Assembly: GCA_028287065.1 (NCBI GenBank)
Contig: JAQBQJ010000043.1
Span: forward strand, 1-32,476
Direction of reading: 5' to 3'
Origin: Labilithrix sp.
Lineage (GTDB): Bacteria > Myxococcota_A > Polyangia > Polyangiales > Polyangiaceae
Length of the DNA: 32,476 nt
This document shows, piece by piece, positions 16,884-24,266 of the stretch. A program made the translations under genes and the position numbers. Below the pieces are notes generated by a model. The model ran no database searches. It was not told where the DNA came from and was given only the letters and a program-made list of their open reading frames with translations. Position 1 is the stretch's first letter. Every line of letters starts with the position of its first letter.

Positions 16884-17125
16884 GTGCATGCGTCCGATCA
16901 CCTGCTGGAGGTCATGCGCACGGGCGTCCCGTACGTCGGCCGAGATCAGCTGCTCACCGGGCCGGTCCCGGACACGTACTGGACCTTCCTCTACGCTCCG
17001 CTCCGCTCCGTGACGAAGGCGACCGCGATCGTTCGTCGGCCGCAGGCTTCGAGCGCCATCTCGTGAAGCCCGTCGACCTGATGGCGCTCGAACGTGTCGT
17101 CGAGGAGCTACAGCATCCGTCGTAG
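16884..17125 (+). pseudogene. Hybrid kinase remnant: PAS fragment joined to receiver tail
   Basis: In one frame 16884-17015 reads like the middle of a PAS domain in two-component kinases (LLEVMRTGVPYVGRDQLL, YWTFLYAPLRSV). In another frame 17020-17125 reads like the end of a receiver domain, with the conserved Lys-Pro (AAGFERHLVKPVDLMALERVVEEL) and a TAG stop. HisKA, HATPase and most of REC are missing, and the junction changes frame, so a large internal deletion has collapsed a former hybrid kinase gene to about 240 bp. It is divergent from the intact kinase at 13888-16818. Confidence 0.6.
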
Positions 17126-17166
17126 ACGTCTCGACGTACGGCTCGACGAGGCGCGCGAGGATGTCG

Positions 17167-19488
17167 CTAGCTCCTGCGACGACGGCGCACGACGCACGCA
17201 GCGAGGGTCAGCAGCGCGCATGCCGCGCCGAGAGGAGCATCGTTCGTGCGTCGCGGTCGCGCGATGGCGCAGTCGCGCCCGGACGCATCGCTGGCAGTGC
17301 TGCTGTCCGCCGCGCGCTGGCCGCATGCCTGCGGAGCGACCGTCACGCGCTCGTCCGTCAGTCCTTGATGGATGAGCGTGACGACGTACCCCTTGGTACC
17401 CGCGCACGTCGTGACGATCTGGCCGCCGTCGGTGGCCGCCGTCGTGACCTGCGACGCGCCCGCGGACAGAGCGCCCGTCACGAGCATCGTCGCGAAGCTC
17501 GCGTCACGTCCTTCGCGACCGTGCTCGATCGCCCAGCTCGGCGTCTTGATCCCGTAGGACATCGACTGCCAACCCTGCATCGGATCGGTGCCGCCCTTCA
17601 CCGACAGGACCGACAAGGTCTCGGGATTTGCCTGTCGAATCGCGATCGCCGGCTCGGCAGGCGTGGCCTTCGTCGCCGCCGTGCTCGCGATCACGCCGTT
17701 CGCTTCCTCCACGATGTCGGCGCCCGGAAAGAGGTGCCACGTCTGCGTGTATCGATGCGGAGCGTCGCCGCTCAGGTTGTCCACGACGAGCGCGAGGTCC
17801 TGCTCGAGGAGGACCACCGTACGCCGGTGCGTCACGCCCGCGTTCAGCGTGCTGGTCCCCGTCGACCAGGACGATCCGTTCGCTTCACCGTGGGCACCGG
17901 GCGTCGGCGTGCCCGCGCCGATCGGCTGGTCGCGACCGTCGACGACGACCGTGTTGTGCGATCGCGATCCGTGGAAGTAATCACGGTCGGGCTGCTGCGT
18001 GTACGTGAACAGGCCCGAGTCCGGCAGGAGCGTCAGATCGTTGCCGTACATCGTGATGCTGAGGCCATCGAGGTCGGAGTGGTTCGTGCGATACGGACCG
18101 GCATCGAACGTGATGAACGTCTGCTTCGAGAGCTCCGCAGGGCTCGGCAGGACCGCGCGCATGACGAAGAGGCCCGCGGTCGGAAAGAGCTTCACGCCCG
18201 CCGCGGGAGCCGTGCCCTTCGTGCCCCGCGTGAACACGAACTCGAACTCGGGACTGTACGCGGTCAGCGATCCGTACACGGCCGGGTCCTGATCGGGGAT
18301 CACCGTGCTCGCCGTCGCGCCGAGCATCGGCATCCAACCGTTGGGCTGTGTGACGTAAGCCGCGTACGGCATCATGGCCTTGACCGCGGTCGCGAACGAT
18401 CCCGCGAGCGACGGCTCGTTCTCCTTCGCCCACTCTGCGATCTGCGAGACGATGCCGAGGACGTACAGGTGGTAGAAAGGCGAGTTCTCCGTCTCGACGC
18501 CGTCCGCATCGATCGTCTTCGGAAGCAAGTCCGAGAGCCGCTTCACGGCGAGCTCGCGCCATGCCGGAGCGCCCGGGACGGCAGCGAAGTTGTGGGCCAC
18601 GAGCAGGAGGCCGAGCGCCTCGTTGAACCCGTGGTTGTACGTGGCCTCGAAATTCTTCGGCACGGCGAGGAACGCGCCGAGCTTGGCGATCGCGGCGAGT
18701 AGATCCGCGTCGAGGTCGGGGGGCAATACGCCCGCGTTCTTCAGCTTCACGTACGTGTTCGTGAGCACCATCGCCCGGTATCCGGCGGTGTGCTTGTCAT
18801 CGAACGTGAGGGTGTTCTCCGAGCGCGTCTTGTCGAAGGCGACGTAGCTCCGGAGGATCGCCGTGAGCTTGTCGAGGTAGCGAGCGTCCTTCGTATTCGT
18901 CCACGCCCAGAGCAGCGACGCCGTCGGGCGCAGCGCGTAGAAGTAGAAGCGCCAGAACGCGTCGTTGGCCGGATCGTCCTGCCACGACAGCGGCCACGCG
19001 AGGTGAGGCGGATTGAACGCGCGCGCCGGCCACACGTCGTCGAGGAGGTTCTGTGCGATCGCGAGCTCGCCCTCGTTGAACTCGAAGTAGGCGCTCTCGG
19101 GGCCCATCGAGAGCGGCGGCGAGAACACAATTTTGTTCTTCGTGCGTAGCGTGGCGGTCGCGACGACGGGAGCGACCGCGTCCTTCACGAAGGCGCGCAC
19201 GGTGAGCGTGTGCTCGGCGTTCATCTCTCCCGCCGTCGGCCAGACGTACTCGTAGGGAGCGCTCTCCGCGACACGGCGGAGCTGGTCATCGATGACGTAC
19301 TCGACCCGCGTAGGCTCGAAGTTGTTGAAGGCAGCCTTCACCGGAACGTCGCCGCTGAGCGCGGTCGGGCCGGCCAGCGGGTCGATGGTCACGCTGGGCT
19401 CCTCGGCAGGTGCGGTCACGCACGCGCCGAGAAAGACGATCCCCGCGAGGAGGAGCCCACGGTGGTCGCTCGGACCGTTCTTCGTCAT
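17167..19488 (-). CDS. Heparinase II/III-like polysaccharide lyase lipoprotein with MYXO-CTERM-like tail
   Basis: 773 residues. The start at ATG 19488 gives a lipoprotein signal (LLLAGIVFLGAC). Residues ~30-120 form an Ig-like module (PVKAAFNNFEPTRVEYVID). An alpha/alpha toroid follows, with NHGFNEALGLLLVAHN, ENSPFYHLYVLG and WMPMLG, as in heparinase II/III and alginate-lyase-type enzymes; then the beta-sandwich heparinase domain with HSDLDGLSITMYG and SRSHNTVVVDG (putative catalytic or metal His residues). The tail has Cys (RDCAIARP), a hydrophobic stretch (GAACALLTLAACVV) and RRRRRS, resembling a MYXO-CTERM sorting signal. It should cleave uronic-acid-containing polysaccharide by beta-elimination at the cell surface; the substrate is unknown. 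The gene is monocistronic. Confidence 0.85.
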   Translation of the reverse strand: MTKNGPSDHRGLLLAGIVFLGACVTAPAEEPSVTIDPLAGPTALSGDVPVKAAFNNFEPTRVEYVIDDQLRRVAESAPYEYVWPTAGEMNAEHTLTVRAFVKDAVAPVVATATLRTKNKIVFSPPLSMGPESAYFEFNEGELAIAQNLLDDVWPARAFNPPHLAWPLSWQDDPANDAFWRFYFYALRPTASLLWAWTNTKDARYLDKLTAILRSYVAFDKTRSENTLTFDDKHTAGYRAMVLTNTYVKLKNAGVLPPDLDADLLAAIAKLGAFLAVPKNFEATYNHGFNEALGLLLVAHNFAAVPGAPAWRELAVKRLSDLLPKTIDADGVETENSPFYHLYVLGIVSQIAEWAKENEPSLAGSFATAVKAMMPYAAYVTQPNGWMPMLGATASTVIPDQDPAVYGSLTAYSPEFEFVFTRGTKGTAPAAGVKLFPTAGLFVMRAVLPSPAELSKQTFITFDAGPYRTNHSDLDGLSITMYGNDLTLLPDSGLFTYTQQPDRDYFHGSRSHNTVVVDGRDQPIGAGTPTPGAHGEANGSSWSTGTSTLNAGVTHRRTVVLLEQDLALVVDNLSGDAPHRYTQTWHLFPGADIVEEANGVIASTAATKATPAEPAIAIRQANPETLSVLSVKGGTDPMQGWQSMSYGIKTPSWAIEHGREGRDASFATMLVTGALSAGASQVTTAATDGGQIVTTCAGTKGYVVTLIHQGLTDERVTVAPQACGQRAADSSTASDASGRDCAIARPRRTNDAPLGAACALLTLAACVVRRRRRS

Positions 19489-19567
19489 GACGCCTGCGTC
19501 TGCAAGGCGGAGACCGTGGCACAAAGGCCGTCACAATGGCCCCGAGGGGCGTTCCCACTCGGAGTGA

Positions 19568-19684
19568 CCACAGACCCATGAGTCATCGGCGACACGGGCG
19601 TCGCAGGTGGCGAAGGTCGAAGCCAAGCACGGCACCTTCGACTCCCTCCTGCAGCTCACGATCCGGCGGACCGAGAGCGGCTGA
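19568..19684 (+). pseudogene. C-terminal coding remnant (unknown family)
   Basis: A 38-codon open stretch between two stops, ending at TGA 19682. From 19607 nearly every codon ends in G or C (VAKVEAKHGTFDSLLQLTIRRTESG), the signature of real coding sequence here, but there is no start with a ribosome site. It is best read as the 3' end of a lost gene. The family is not recognised. Confidence 0.35.
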
Positions 19685-19691
19685 AACTTCG

Positions 19692-19865
19692 TCACCAGGC
19701 GAGCGCGACGCTCGCTCCGGTGCCGAACGTCGTGCCACCGCGCTCTCCGCCGATCGGGATCGAGCCTTCGACGGCGACACGCACATTTGCGCCGAGCCGT
19801 GCGACGAGCGCGGCTGTGCGACGAGCTGCATTCCCGATGCGGCCCTCGCCACCGGCGAAGCGAGT
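19692..19865 (-). pseudogene. C-terminal fragment of an outer-membrane barrel
   Basis: The minus-strand frame ending at 19692 reads LVARLGANVRVAVEGSIPIGG...TTFGTGASVALAW, alternating strand residues with a terminal aromatic (Trp), typical of the last strands of outer-membrane barrels. Upstream coding is lost beyond about 19865 and no signal peptide exists nearby. It is a truncated remnant of a barrel gene. Confidence 0.4.
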
Positions 19866-19958
19866 CCCTCGGCGAGGCGCTCGACGAATGCGTGCGTGGT
19901 GCATTGCCCGCCGCGTGCACGCTCGCGCCAGCGAGGATCTTCGGCCTGACTCCGAGCC

Positions 19959-19987
19959 TTGACAGCTCTGCGATCGGAGATTAGATA
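19959..19987 (+). promoter_or_regulatory. Sigma70-type promoter of the ArsR-SRPBCC operon
   Basis: A perfect -35 TTGACA (19959-19964), a 17-bp spacer and a partial -10 TAGATA (19982-19987) precede the GTG start at 20021. The -10 is overlapped by the palindromic operator, the usual geometry for autorepression by an ArsR protein. Confidence 0.6.
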
Positions 19988-20014
19988 ACCAATAGGTTAT
20001 GTAACCGACTGGTT
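19985..20014 (+). promoter_or_regulatory. Tandem ArsR operator (AACC-N4-GGTT, two copies)
   Basis: ATAACCAATAGGTTAT (19985-20000) is a perfect dyad with 6-bp arms. A second AACC-N4-GGTT lies at 20003-20014, 16 bp on, centre to centre. They sit between the promoter -10 and the ArsR start. Two dimers could bind on neighbouring faces and block transcription. The binding protein is inferred from position. Confidence 0.65.
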
Positions 20015-20020
20015 CCCAAC

Positions 20021-20377
20021 GTGCCCCACGATCACCTCAGCGCCACGTTTGCGGCCCTCGCCGATCCCACCCGGCGGGCGATCCTCGCGCGTCTCACCTC
20101 GGGAGAAGCCTCGGTCAACGAGCTGGCCGAGCCGTTCGACATGAGCCTCCCGGCGATCTCCAAGCACCTGAAGGTGCTGGAACGCGCAGGCCTCATCTCT
20201 CGTAGCCGAGACGCCCAGCGCCGGCCGCGTCGCCTCGAACCCGAGCGGCTGAAGGAGATCGCTCAGTGGCTCGGCACCTACCGCGAGTTCTGGGAAGCGA
20301 GCTTCGATCGCCTCGATGCGCACCTGCACGAGATGAAAAAGAAGGAGGAGAAGCAACATGGACGGAAGAAAAAGTAG
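20021..20377 (+). CDS. ArsR-family transcriptional regulator
   Basis: 118 residues starting at GTG 20021. A winged helix is evident: LSATFAALADPTRRAILARL (helix 1-2), SVNELAEPFDMSLPAISKHLKVLERAGLI (HTH, the recognition helix being SLPAISKHLKVL), then the wing (SRSRDAQRRPRRLEPE). No CxC metal-binding motif is present, so this is the non-metal ArsR subgroup that is habitually paired with SRPBCC/AHSA1 proteins. It ends in a Lys-rich tail that overlaps the next gene by 20 nt. It is predicted to repress its own operon through the tandem AACC-N4-GGTT sites just upstream. Confidence 0.93.
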   Translation: MPHDHLSATFAALADPTRRAILARLTSGEASVNELAEPFDMSLPAISKHLKVLERAGLISRSRDAQRRPRRLEPERLKEIAQWLGTYREFWEASFDRLDAHLHEMKKKEEKQHGRKKK

Positions 20378-20879
20378 TGACCGCCAGCTCGTCGTCGAAG
20401 CGGTCGCCGAACGGGAAGTCATCATGACGCGCGCCGTGGCCGCGCCTCGTCACCTCGTGTTCGATGCGTGGACGAAGCCGGAGCAGGTCCCGCGCTGGCT
20501 CGTAGGTCCGGTCGGCTGGACGATGCCGACCTGCAAGATCGATCTGCGCGTCGGCGGCGCGTGGCGCTACATCCTTCACGGGCCGAATGGCACGAAGATG
20601 GGAATGAAAGGCATCTACCGCGAGATCTCCGCGCCCGATCGTCTCGTCTTCACGGAGTCGATGGACGACGGCGAGGACGACTCCGAAAAGGGCGCGACCC
20701 CGATGTACCCCGGCGAGTCCATCAACACGCTCACGCTGGTCGAGCGCGACGGCATCACGACCATGACCCTTCACTCTCTCTACCCGAGCCGCGAGACCCG
20801 CGACGGCGCGCTCGCGTCCGGCATGGAGGACGGCGTGGCCATGAGCTTCGATCGCCTCGAAGCGATCCTCCGAGCGTGA
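20358..20879 (+). CDS. SRPBCC/AHSA1-like ligand-binding protein
   Basis: 173 residues. The START/Bet v1-like (AHSA1) fold is recognised by IMTRAVAAPRHLVFDAWTKPEQVPRWL at the start, the CKIDLRVGGAWRYI strand turn, and a final helix GMEDGVAMSFDRLEAIL. These proteins form a deep hydrophobic cavity; in ArsR-linked examples the ligand is usually unknown. The gene overlaps ArsR by 20 nt with AAGGAGGAGAAGC just before its ATG, so they form one operon. The stop is embedded in GTGA, which also gives the GTG start of a truncated DoxX gene. Confidence 0.92.
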   Translation: MDGRKSSDRQLVVEAVAEREVIMTRAVAAPRHLVFDAWTKPEQVPRWLVGPVGWTMPTCKIDLRVGGAWRYILHGPNGTKMGMKGIYREISAPDRLVFTESMDDGEDDSEKGATPMYPGESINTLTLVERDGITTMTLHSLYPSRETRDGALASGMEDGVAMSFDRLEAILRA

Positions 20880-21013
20880 GCGCCGCGACCAAGGACAGGT
20901 GGCTCGTCTTGGTGGGCCGCGTGCTGAGCGTGCTGCCGGTGCTGGTCATGGTGTTTGGTGCGACGACGAAACTGACGCTCGCGCCGCAGTTCACGGAGCC
21001 GGCCTCCGCATGA
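20876..21013 (+). pseudogene. Truncated DoxX-family gene
   Basis: 45 codons starting at GTG 20876 (GTGA overlap with the SRPBCC stop). It reads a single membrane helix, VLVGRVLSVLPVLVMVFGATTKLTLAPQFTEP, the N-terminal segment of DoxX-like proteins that commonly follow ArsR-SRPBCC pairs, then stops at TGA 21011. Full-length relatives have about 130 residues and four helices; three helices are lost. The translation signals remain intact, so a one-helix peptide may still be made. Confidence 0.65.
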
Positions 21014-21276
21014 GAGACGGGCGAATCCGTTGGCTGCTACCGGTCCGACGGCATCCATGACGAGCACTCTCGGCGAGCGACGAGCGACGCAGCGAAGAGA
21101 TCGGCGCGGACGAGACCCTCATGGACGAGCCAATACGCTCTGAATCAAGGACGTCGCCCACCCCCGGCGGGGCGTCGTGCGATCCACCTCATGGGGGCAA
21201 CCCCGCAGATCGCTGCGTTGGGGCGTGTGTGGGCACTGGTCCCATACGTGCAGCCGTCGTGCGCCCGAGGTCCTCG

Positions 21277-23091
21277 ATGCGCATCGGAGTTCATGGGATC
21301 GTGATCGTCTGCGGCCTCGCCGCGGCGAGCACCGCTCGAGCGGGTTCCACCCAGCTCGCCACGCTCGGCACGGCGAAGGACGCGTTCGTCGGGAATCTCG
21401 TTCCGGTCGGGGCTCAGACGCTCTTCGTCGTGTCGAGTGCGCAGGCCGCGGTCCAATCGCTCTGGACGACGGACGGATCGGCCGCGGGCACTTCGAGGGT
21501 CACGGGGCTCCCCGCGTCGGGGAGCTGGAACATGCCGGACCTGTTCAGCCCGTCGGGCAGCCAGGTCTTTTTCCGGGTCCGCGGCGCGAGCAGCGCCTTC
21601 GACCAGGTGTGGCGGAGCGACGGCACGGCGGCCGGGACGATCCTGCTTCTCGATCAGCGTGTCACCGCGATCCATCCGTTCGGAACGGGGGCGCTCCTTT
21701 CGAGTGGAAGCTACGGCGACGGCACCTGGGAGCTCTGGAAAAGCAACGGCACCGTGGCGGGCAGCACGATGGTCACTGACCTGAACCCGACCAGCAGCAG
21801 CGCGCCGGGTTCCTTTCGCTCGCTCGGCTCGGCCGTCCTCTTCGGGGCCACGCCGAGCGGAAGCGTGCAGGCGCTCTTCCGCACGGATGGCACTGCCGCG
21901 GGGACGAGCCAGGTGTTTTCGAGCTTGTCCTCGGACTTCTTCCCGGGGACGTACCAGAGCGGCAAGGTGCTCTTCGTCGGCAACGGCGCGCTCTACGCGA
22001 CGAACGGCACGCCTGCGGGAACGACCCAGCTCAAGGTTCTTCCGAGCGCGGTCGGCTTTTCACCGAGCCGGGCTTCGGCCTACGCGGTCGTGAGCGGCAG
22101 CCGCGTGTTCTTCCCGTGGGGTGACGCGCTGTGGGTGAGTGACGGGACCGCCGCGGGGACGAACTCCGTGAAGAGCGGCTTCGTTTCGACGAACACCACG
22201 GACAGACCACCGGTGATGCCGCGCCATGCGCTGGGCAGCGGTATCGTCTTCTTCGCGCTCGATTCGCTGTCGACGGCGTGCGCGGTCAGACCGTGGTTCA
22301 GCGACGGAACCCCGGCGGGGACGACGGCTCTCGGCACGGTCTGCGCGAACGACTTCGCGAACGCGATCGCGAGCGGAGTCCAGGCGGGGGCCGTCTACTT
22401 CAACGGAGAGCGCGAGCTGTGGCGAACGGACGGGACCGCCGCGGGCACTTCTCGCGTGGCGACGGCAGCGGCGGGAGGCAACTCGCCGAAGACATTCCGG
22501 TCGGTGGGCGCGCGCCTCTTCTACGTCGCGCGGTACGGCGACACAGCCACGGGATACGGCTCCGAGGCGCTCTACGAGACGGATGGGACGAGCGCGAACA
22601 CGGGTCGTATCGCCGGCCCACATGGAACCGGGCGCCTCACGGACCTCTCGCCGTCGAGCGGAGGCGTCATGTACGCGAGCTACGATCTCTCCAACAAGAT
22701 CCCGACGCTGCATCGCTTCGACGGAGCGGGAGTCTTCCTGCCGCCGTCGAGCGGTAGCTCGAGCTCGTCCAGCTCTGGAGGCAGCTCCAGCTCTGGAGGC
22801 AGCTCCAGCTCGGGAAGCAGCTCGAGCTCTGGAGCCAGCTCGAGCTCAGGTAGCAGCTCGAGCTCTGGGGGCGCCTCCGGGTCGCCGAGCTCGGGATCGA
22901 GCAGCGGCTCGAGCTCGAACGACGACCCTGACCCCGCCGTTGCCGGCCCGGCCAGCGCCGAGCCGACGTCGACATCGACCACGACGGGAGGATGCTCCGC
23001 GGCCAGAGTTGGGAATGACTCCGTGATCGGCGGGGCGTTCGCCCTCCTCGCGTTCGCCGCGAGCCGTCTCCGGCGTCGCCGGCGCGCCTAG
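21277..23091 (+). CDS. ELWxxDGTxxGT-repeat surface protein with MYXO-CTERM tail
   Basis: 604 residues. ATG 21277 is preceded by GAGG and starts a signal peptide (MRIGVHGIVIVCGLAAASTARAGS). Nine copies of the ELWxxDGTxxGT motif begin near residues 62, 111, 153, 200, 239, 285, 339, 381 and 432 (for example LWTTDGSAAGT, VWRSDGTAAGT, LYETDGTSANT), 39-54 residues apart, as in beta-propeller-like secreted repeat proteins. A Ser/Gly linker spans about 490-550, then a canonical MYXO-CTERM signal: GGCSAARVGND, hydrophobic helix, RLRRRRRA. The Cys would be processed by a myxosortase and the protein anchored on the outer surface. The repeats suggest a ligand or glycan display role, but no function is established. 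Confidence 0.88.
   Translation: MRIGVHGIVIVCGLAAASTARAGSTQLATLGTAKDAFVGNLVPVGAQTLFVVSSAQAAVQSLWTTDGSAAGTSRVTGLPASGSWNMPDLFSPSGSQVFFRVRGASSAFDQVWRSDGTAAGTILLLDQRVTAIHPFGTGALLSSGSYGDGTWELWKSNGTVAGSTMVTDLNPTSSSAPGSFRSLGSAVLFGATPSGSVQALFRTDGTAAGTSQVFSSLSSDFFPGTYQSGKVLFVGNGALYATNGTPAGTTQLKVLPSAVGFSPSRASAYAVVSGSRVFFPWGDALWVSDGTAAGTNSVKSGFVSTNTTDRPPVMPRHALGSGIVFFALDSLSTACAVRPWFSDGTPAGTTALGTVCANDFANAIASGVQAGAVYFNGERELWRTDGTAAGTSRVATAAAGGNSPKTFRSVGARLFYVARYGDTATGYGSEALYETDGTSANTGRIAGPHGTGRLTDLSPSSGGVMYASYDLSNKIPTLHRFDGAGVFLPPSSGSSSSSSSGGSSSSGGSSSSGSSSSSGASSSSGSSSSSGGASGSPSSGSSSGSSSNDDPDPAVAGPASAEPTSTSTTTGGCSAARVGNDSVIGGAFALLAFAASRLRRRRRA
22754..22920 (+). repeat. Imperfect tandem repeat encoding a Ser/Gly linker
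   Basis: About nine degenerate copies of an 18-nt unit (of the type GGCAGCTCCAGCTCTGGA, exact twice near 22780-22815) encode SSSSSG blocks. The unit is rich in GAGCTC/AGCT palindromes. It is liable to length change by slippage and would set the distance between the repeat domain and the anchor. Confidence 0.75.
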
Positions 23092-23254
23092 CCGAGCCGT
23101 CGAGCCGCCAACCCGTGGTCAGGCCTTTTCCAGCTTCCGTGCCGCAAGCGCGCATCGACGATCTCGATTTAAAGCGCATCTGCGAGGAGTGATCTCTCGG
23201 ACGCATGCGGTTTCATTCCTCTGCGCGCTCCGCGCACGTTCTCGTCTTGTTCAG

Positions 23255-23443
23255 GCTGCTCGACGGTCCTGGCAACGACCTTCTCTACCTGAGCGACGTC
23301 GAGGATGTCCGTCGGGACCGCGTGTGCCTCCGAGCCTTCTCGGCGGATGCTCGCCGCCCGATGCCACGGCTCGCGCCGAGCACCAGGGCCACCTTGTTCG
23401 CGAGAAGACCGCGTTGGGACGGCGTCGAGGATGCATCAGTCAT
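23255..23443 (-). pseudogene. Short-chain dehydrogenase/reductase gene, internally deleted and truncated
   Basis: ATG 23443 starts an SDR N-terminus with the Rossmann glycine motif (NKVALVLGASRGIG). After GIGR, near 23351, homology resumes in a different frame as a later SDR segment (AASIRREGSEAHAVPTDILDVAQVEKVVARTVE) and ends near 23255. About 20-25 residues between these parts and everything after (YxxxK catalytic motif) are missing. The start overlaps by 4 nt the stop of the upstream membrane-protein gene, so they once formed an operon. Not functional. Confidence 0.7.
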
Positions 23444-24156
23444 GGTTGGGGCTCCTGGTTGTTCCGAAGGTGACGGGGGCGGACAACAGGCAACTTCGCG
23501 CCGACGACGATGAGCCACACGAGGCCGGTGAAGCGCGCGGCAGGCAGCAGGTAGGCGGCCAGTGGCGTTGCGATCGTCAACGACGAGAGCTCGGCAATCG
23601 CCGCGATGACGAGGCCAAACCACAGGACCCATCGCGGCAGCTTGTGCGCGAGAGCGCCCGACACCGAGACTCCCGCGACGAGAAGTCCGAAAGGGACCAC
23701 GAATCCTGGTCCACCCATCGCAAACGAGAGGAGATGGAAGGCTCGAAGCGCCCCGTCGGAGCTCGCGACCCCGGGTTGAGCAAGCACCCACTGCAAGAGG
23801 GCGGAGACCGCGCTCATCGCTGCCGCGAGCGTCCCACCGACGAGCGCGATGGTATGCCCCGCCACCTCGATGTCGAGGAAGCGAAGCCGGCTCGTGACGG
23901 TCGCCGTGAAGATAGCGAGCGGGACCGCTGCGGCGAATTGCAGGAAGGCGCTCAGTCGAACGGCATCCGCGTGATCCGAGAAGAAGGTCGTGGGACCGGG
24001 CTCGAACGGAGATGGAAGGTGACCGCCGCCCGTCATCCCGGCCACCGTTACGAGGCTCGCCACGAAGAGAGATACGAACACGATGGCGACCGCAAGAAGA
24101 GACGGTCCCCGGTGGCGCGCTCCTTCTGGGTCAGTCTCCGCTTGCGATGTTCTCAT
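23440..24156 (-). CDS. Polytopic membrane protein (possibly DUF4386-like)
   Basis: 238 residues with about six hydrophobic segments (LLAVAIVFVSLFVASLVTVAG; LSAFLQFAAAVPLAIFTATV; TIALVGGTLAAAMSAVSALL; FHLLSFAMGGPGFVVPFGLLVAG; WVLWFGLVIAAIAELSSL; FTGLVWLIVVGAKLP). Length and topology resemble DUF4386 inner-membrane proteins, which have no known reaction; that family name is a guess. The GGAGGAGAACC site before ATG 24156 is strong. It is divergent from a MarR regulator that probably controls it and was followed by an SDR gene, now broken. Confidence 0.8.
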   Translation of the reverse strand: MRTSQAETDPEGARHRGPSLLAVAIVFVSLFVASLVTVAGMTGGGHLPSPFEPGPTTFFSDHADAVRLSAFLQFAAAVPLAIFTATVTSRLRFLDIEVAGHTIALVGGTLAAAMSAVSALLQWVLAQPGVASSDGALRAFHLLSFAMGGPGFVVPFGLLVAGVSVSGALAHKLPRWVLWFGLVIAAIAELSSLTIATPLAAYLLPAARFTGLVWLIVVGAKLPVVRPRHLRNNQEPQP

Positions 24157-24211
24157 GGGGGTTCTCCTCCTTGGGACGTGACCTGTCCTTGGATGCGAGA
24201 GCGTGATAATT

Positions 24212-24256
24212 GTTCTGCATAGTAACGATTAATTGATCAACCGGTTCTGCGTAGTA
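24212..24256. promoter_or_regulatory. Divergent control region with direct repeats and a palindrome
   Basis: GTTCTGCATAGTA (24212-24224) recurs as GTTCTGCGTAGTA (24244-24256), 32 bp on (three helical turns). The palindrome TTGATCAA (24233-24240) lies between them. This AT-richer island separates the membrane-protein and MarR genes, so MarR binding here could regulate both directions. Binding is inferred. Confidence 0.5.
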
Positions 24257-24266
24257 TCTTTCTCGC

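Noticed and set aside
17161-18702. A 513-codon plus-strand open frame opposite the polysaccharide lyase
   Set aside because: It is the antisense shadow of the lyase gene, with no domain and no ribosome site.
22754-22920. Repeat array considered as a CRISPR
   Set aside because: Units are 18 nt, contiguous, degenerate and in frame within a coding region; there are no spacers or cas genes.
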